A stretch of DNA of 12,111 nt, taken from assembly GCA_949840605.1 (NCBI GenBank), contig CATKXN010000083.1, positions 1-12,111 of the forward strand. Reading direction: 5' to 3'. Below, one piece after another: positions 5,797-12,111 of the stretch. The notes below the pieces were generated by a model, which saw only the letters and a list, made by a program, of their open reading frames with translations, searched no databases and was not told where the DNA came from. Within the stretch, counting starts at the first letter, position 1. Each line of letters opens with the position of its first letter. The translations under genes and the position numbers were made by a program. Source of the stretch: an uncultured Alistipes sp. (GTDB lineage Bacteria > Bacteroidota > Bacteroidia > Bacteroidales > Rikenellaceae).

Positions 5797-7746
5797 CTAT
5801 TTCTTCTTCGCGCGCTGCTGGGCCTCCTGCTGACGCAGAAGCTCCTCGTAACGCTGCTGGAATTTCGACTTCTTACCCTTCGACTTCCTCGCGGCGTTGG
5901 CCTGCATGATGGCATGTATCTTCTGGTCGTCGACCATGCGGCGGATCACGAGCGTCTGCCCGATGGTGAAGAGGTTCGAAAGCAGGTAGTAATAGCACAA
6001 CCCGCTCGAATAGCTGTTGAACCAGAAGAGCATCATGATCGGCATCATGTAGACCATCATGAATTTCATGCCGGCCATCTGGGGCTGCGACGAGGCGGTC
6101 TGCTGGTAGCTGAAATAGGAGTATCCGAACAGCGAAAGGGCCATCAGCAGGGCGAACAGCGACACGTGATCTCCGTAGAAGGGGATCGAGAAAGGCAGGT
6201 TCAGCACGCTGTCGTACGACGAAAGGTCGTCGGCCCACAGGAACGGCTGCTCACGCAGCTCGATCGAGGCGGGGAAGAAGCGGAACATGGCGATCAGGAT
6301 CGGCATCTGGATCAGCATCGGGATACAGCCGCCCATAGGGTTGATGCCCGCTTTCTTGTAAAGTTCCATCGTCGCCTGCTGCTTCTTGGCGGCATCCTCG
6401 CGCTTGGGGAATTTCTTGTTCAGTTCGTCGACCTGGGGCTTGATGAGGCGCATCTTGGCCATCGAGACGTAGCTCTTGTACGTCAGCGGCGAGATCACCA
6501 GCTTCACCAACAGCACCAGGATCAGGATGATGACCCCGAAACTGGCGATGTAGTTGCGCAGGAAGTCGAAGACCGGGATCACGCACCAGCGGTTGACCCA
6601 TCCGAAGATGCCCCATCCCAGCGGCACGAGCCGTTCGAGGTGAATATCGGCGCCCTTCGGATCGTCGACCTTCTTGAGGATCGAGTACTTGTTGGGACCG
6701 AAATAGAAGGCGAAATCATACCCTTGGGTCTGCGGCGTATAGGGCACGCCCATCTGTGCCGTGAAGGTTTTCAGCAGCGACGACTCGGGAGCCGCCGTGT
6801 CGAAAGCCAGGTTCGCATAGGAGACGTTTTCCGGAGCGATGAACACCGACGAGAAGAACTGCTGCTTGAACGCCACCCACGAAACCTGCGTCGTGATGTT
6901 CTTCGACTTGGCGCCGTCGCTCATGCCCAGCTCCTCGATCGACGTTTCGCCCGGGAATCGGTAAGCCAGCGTGGTGTACATGTTCTCGTTCTGGAAACCC
7001 TTCTCGTTCTGGTAGGTGGTGTTGGCCCAGTCGATCTGTATCTGGGTCTGGTTGGCCATCTCGCGGGCCATGTTCACCAGCCGCACGTCGAAATCCACGA
7101 GGTAGTCGCGTTCGGGCGACTTCGTATCGTAAATGGTGTAGCGGTATTCCAGATACGACGCTTCGGCGATCGGGAGACGCATCGTAACCACGGCGCTCTC
7201 CGCATCGCCGGCAGCCGTCGTCTCCGGCTCGGCCGTGAAGACGTAGTCCAGCGTGTTGACCGGAATGTTCCTCAACCCGTTCTTCACGTAGAACGAGAGC
7301 CCGAAACGCGCCGTCGCAGGGTCCATCAGTTCGATCTGCTGGTTGCGTTCGCCGCGCGGGGCGTATTTGGTGTAGTCCTTCAGCGTGACGCCCGTGATCT
7401 GACCGCCGCGGGTCGAGAAACGCACCGCAATCACGTCGTTCTCCACCGTGAACTCCTCGGGTTCCGCCTCGCGGGCTGCCGTCAGCGTCTCGCCCAGCGT
7501 CTCCACCTGACGTTCGCGCACCGCGGCCGCAGCGTCCCCGTCCGTCGCCCCGGGCCGCACTTCGCCTACGGCCGTCGAATCGGCGGCCGGAACCGCGGGC
7601 CGCATCGCGCGGGCAACGGAATCCATGTAGGCGTCATACGCCTCTTTCTTTTCCAGATATTCCTTCTGCTGCTTGCTGTTGATGTAGGCGAATCCCAGAA
7701 AGAGGACCGCCACGACAGCAATGCCTATGATCGATTTTTTATCCAT
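5797..7746 (-). CDS. yidC: Membrane protein insertase YidC (OxaI family)
   Basis: This 649-aa protein inserts and folds inner-membrane proteins, alone or with SecYEG. TM1 spans about residues 6-22 (IIGIAVVAVLFLGFAYI). A large periplasmic beta-rich domain follows to about residue 370, and then the conserved insertase core: TM2 (FGVIILILVLLVKLVISPLTY), a cytoplasmic helical loop (SMAKMRLIKPQVDELNKKFPK), NPMGGCIPMLIQMPILIAMF, and further membrane segments ending with WFNSYSSGLCYYYLLSNLFT. The C-terminal tail is Lys/Arg/Gln-rich (KSKGKKSKF...QQRAKKK), suited to ribosome binding. The groove position that is Arg366 in E. coli is Lys415 here, keeping the positive charge. The ATG at 7746 is preferred; an in-frame TTG directly before it is unlikely to be the start. 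The gene lies 27 nt after pyrG, so the two should be co-transcribed, and it ends at a strong hairpin. Confidence 0.96.
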   Translation of the reverse strand: MDKKSIIGIAVVAVLFLGFAYINSKQQKEYLEKKEAYDAYMDSVARAMRPAVPAADSTAVGEVRPGATDGDAAAAVRERQVETLGETLTAAREAEPEEFTVENDVIAVRFSTRGGQITGVTLKDYTKYAPRGERNQQIELMDPATARFGLSFYVKNGLRNIPVNTLDYVFTAEPETTAAGDAESAVVTMRLPIAEASYLEYRYTIYDTKSPERDYLVDFDVRLVNMAREMANQTQIQIDWANTTYQNEKGFQNENMYTTLAYRFPGETSIEELGMSDGAKSKNITTQVSWVAFKQQFFSSVFIAPENVSYANLAFDTAAPESSLLKTFTAQMGVPYTPQTQGYDFAFYFGPNKYSILKKVDDPKGADIHLERLVPLGWGIFGWVNRWCVIPVFDFLRNYIASFGVIILILVLLVKLVISPLTYKSYVSMAKMRLIKPQVDELNKKFPKREDAAKKQQATMELYKKAGINPMGGCIPMLIQMPILIAMFRFFPASIELREQPFLWADDLSSYDSVLNLPFSIPFYGDHVSLFALLMALSLFGYSYFSYQQTASSQPQMAGMKFMMVYMMPIMMLFWFNSYSSGLCYYYLLSNLFTIGQTLVIRRMVDDQKIHAIMQANAARKSKGKKSKFQQRYEELLRQQEAQQRAKKK

Positions 7747-7773
7747 CAATTTATTTTTCCTTTTAGAGGATGA

Positions 7774-11657
<3,884 letters not shown>

Positions 11658-11665
11658 TTTTGGTT

Positions 11666-11681
11666 CCCGTATAGATACGGG
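11666..11681 (-). promoter_or_regulatory. Small hairpin in the DUF349 gene leader
   Basis: CCCGTA (11666-11671) and TACGGG (11676-11681) form a perfect 6-bp stem with a 4-nt loop; the next bases, T and A, could extend it. It lies between the -7 box and the ATG at 11657, ending 8 nt before that ATG, so it would be in the 5' leader and could affect ribosome access or mRNA stability. It could equally be a DNA operator. Confidence 0.4.
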
Positions 11682-11697
11682 GAGTATATAAATCTCG

Positions 11698-11705
11698 CAA
11701 ATGTA
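11698..11705 (-). promoter_or_regulatory. -7 box of the DUF349-pyrG-yidC operon
   Basis: The minus strand reads TACATTTG, a match to the Bacteroidetes -7 consensus TAnnTTTG. Transcription would begin near 11690, giving a leader of about 35-45 nt with the hairpin at 11666-11681. No clear TTTG -33 box occurs 19-21 nt upstream; the nearest is about 33 nt away, so the assignment rests on the -7 box and its position. Confidence 0.5.
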
Positions 11706-11753
11706 ACCATTTTATGCGGAATCCGGAAATGATTTCACCAAAAGATGCAACAA

Positions 11754-11828
11754 CGCCGCCATCCGGAAGAGGGAAATTCCCGAATCCCGGTACGGCGGCG
11801 CGGTTTTCCGGACGTTTCCGGGCCGCCG
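11754..11828 (-). terminator. Candidate terminator region after the partial right-edge gene
   Basis: On the minus strand CGCCGCC (11800-11794) can pair with GGCGGCG (11760-11754), with further partial pairing inside and a small GGGAAATTCCC palindrome in the loop. A T-rich but interrupted run, TTGTTGCATCTTTT, follows. A second possible stem, CGGCGG (11828-11823) with CCGCCG (11798-11793), starts directly at the stop codon and competes for the same central arm. The weak U-run makes termination likely rather than certain. Confidence 0.5.
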
Positions 11829-12111
11829 TCAGCGCTTGCGGCCCTTGGCGGCAAGGCGTTTGGGCGCGGCCTGACGCCCTGTCGTGACGGGACGCGCCCC
11901 GCGGCGCACGCTCCGGGTTCCGGCTCCGCCCCGCTTGGGTTTCTCCCACGCCGAAGCGTCGTCGAAACGCTGGAAAGCCTCCCAGTCGAAGGCTTCGTTG
12001 CCGCCCGCCGGAGGCGTGCTCCAGTCGTTCGCGGCCCGCTTCCGGCCCCGCTGCGCCGGGCGGGTCTCCTCCGCCGGAACTGCGGCCGCCGGCCTGCGGC
12101 TCCGGTGCTCG
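11829..12111 (-). CDS. Partial CDS: Arg/Lys-rich C-terminal tail, protein unidentified
   Basis: The minus strand is open from the window edge to a TGA at 11831-11829, giving the last 93 residues of a protein that continues beyond the window. Third codon positions are strongly GC-rich as in the neighbouring genes, and the product has a coherent composition, so it is very likely real. The visible part is basic and low in complexity (many Arg, Ala, Gly, Pro and Lys; ending AAKGRKR) with two short aromatic-acidic patches, NDW and FDWEAFQRFDD, followed by SAWEKP. Such tails occur on Bacteroidetes RNA-binding enzymes such as DEAD-box helicases and pseudouridine synthases, but no catalytic domain is visible and no family can be named. 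It is transcribed in the same direction as the DUF349 operon and probably ends at the hairpins just downstream. Confidence 0.65.
   Translation of the reverse strand, partial: EHRSRRPAAAVPAEETRPAQRGRKRAANDWSTPPAGGNEAFDWEAFQRFDDASAWEKPKRGGAGTRSVRRGARPVTTGRQAAPKRLAAKGRKR

Noticed and set aside
7747..7749. TTG as start of yidC
   Set aside because: It directly precedes an ATG in the same frame, which gives the usual MDKK N-terminus.

Overview
The window looks like chromosomal housekeeping DNA from a high-GC member of the Bacteroidales, most likely an Alistipes-like Rikenellaceae. The evidence is: Bacteroidetes-type promoters (a TTTG -33 box and a TAnnTTTG -7 box), almost no Shine-Dalgarno sequences, a Bacteroidetes-style YidC with a large periplasmic domain, a RecQ with an extra domain ahead of its zinc site, exported proteins cleaved just before Gln (...A|Q), and strongly GC-rich third codon positions. 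Genus is inferred from sequence character only. No mobile element, CRISPR array, tRNA or rRNA was seen.

Plus-strand half (1-4805). A double promoter with a perfect palindrome (1-126) drives recQ (131-2095). A second promoter-like site embedded in an inverted repeat (2116-2151) precedes a compact block: a DEDDy 3'-5' exonuclease (2155-2763), an RlmI-type 23S rRNA m5C methyltransferase overlapping it by 4 nt (2760-3959), and, after 3 nt, an exported esterase (3963-4805). The block ends at a near-perfect bidirectional terminator (4815-4843) shared with the converging minus-strand block.

Minus-strand half (12111-4843, read right to left). The C-terminal tail of an unidentified Arg/Lys-rich protein enters at the right edge (11829-12111). 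A promoter at 11698-11705 then starts a DUF349-repeat protein (9408-11657), followed closely by pyrG, CTP synthase (7774-9396), and yidC, membrane protein insertase (5797-7746). A GC-rich hairpin with a U-run (5726-5775) forms a terminator just after yidC; an overlapping alternative pairing could compete with it. The last gene is an exported beta-propeller-like protein (4843-5709).

How they fit together: the left block combines nucleic-acid maintenance (RecQ helicase plus exonuclease) and ribosome modification (RlmI). The right block combines nucleotide supply (CTP), membrane protein biogenesis (YidC) and an uncharacterised helical DUF349 protein. No clearly novel defence or mobile system is visible. 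The most interesting items are regulatory: the palindromic double promoter of recQ, the inverted repeat centred on the exonuclease -7 box, and the three-armed attenuator-like structure after yidC. The neighbouring RecQ and WRN-type exonuclease are also notable.
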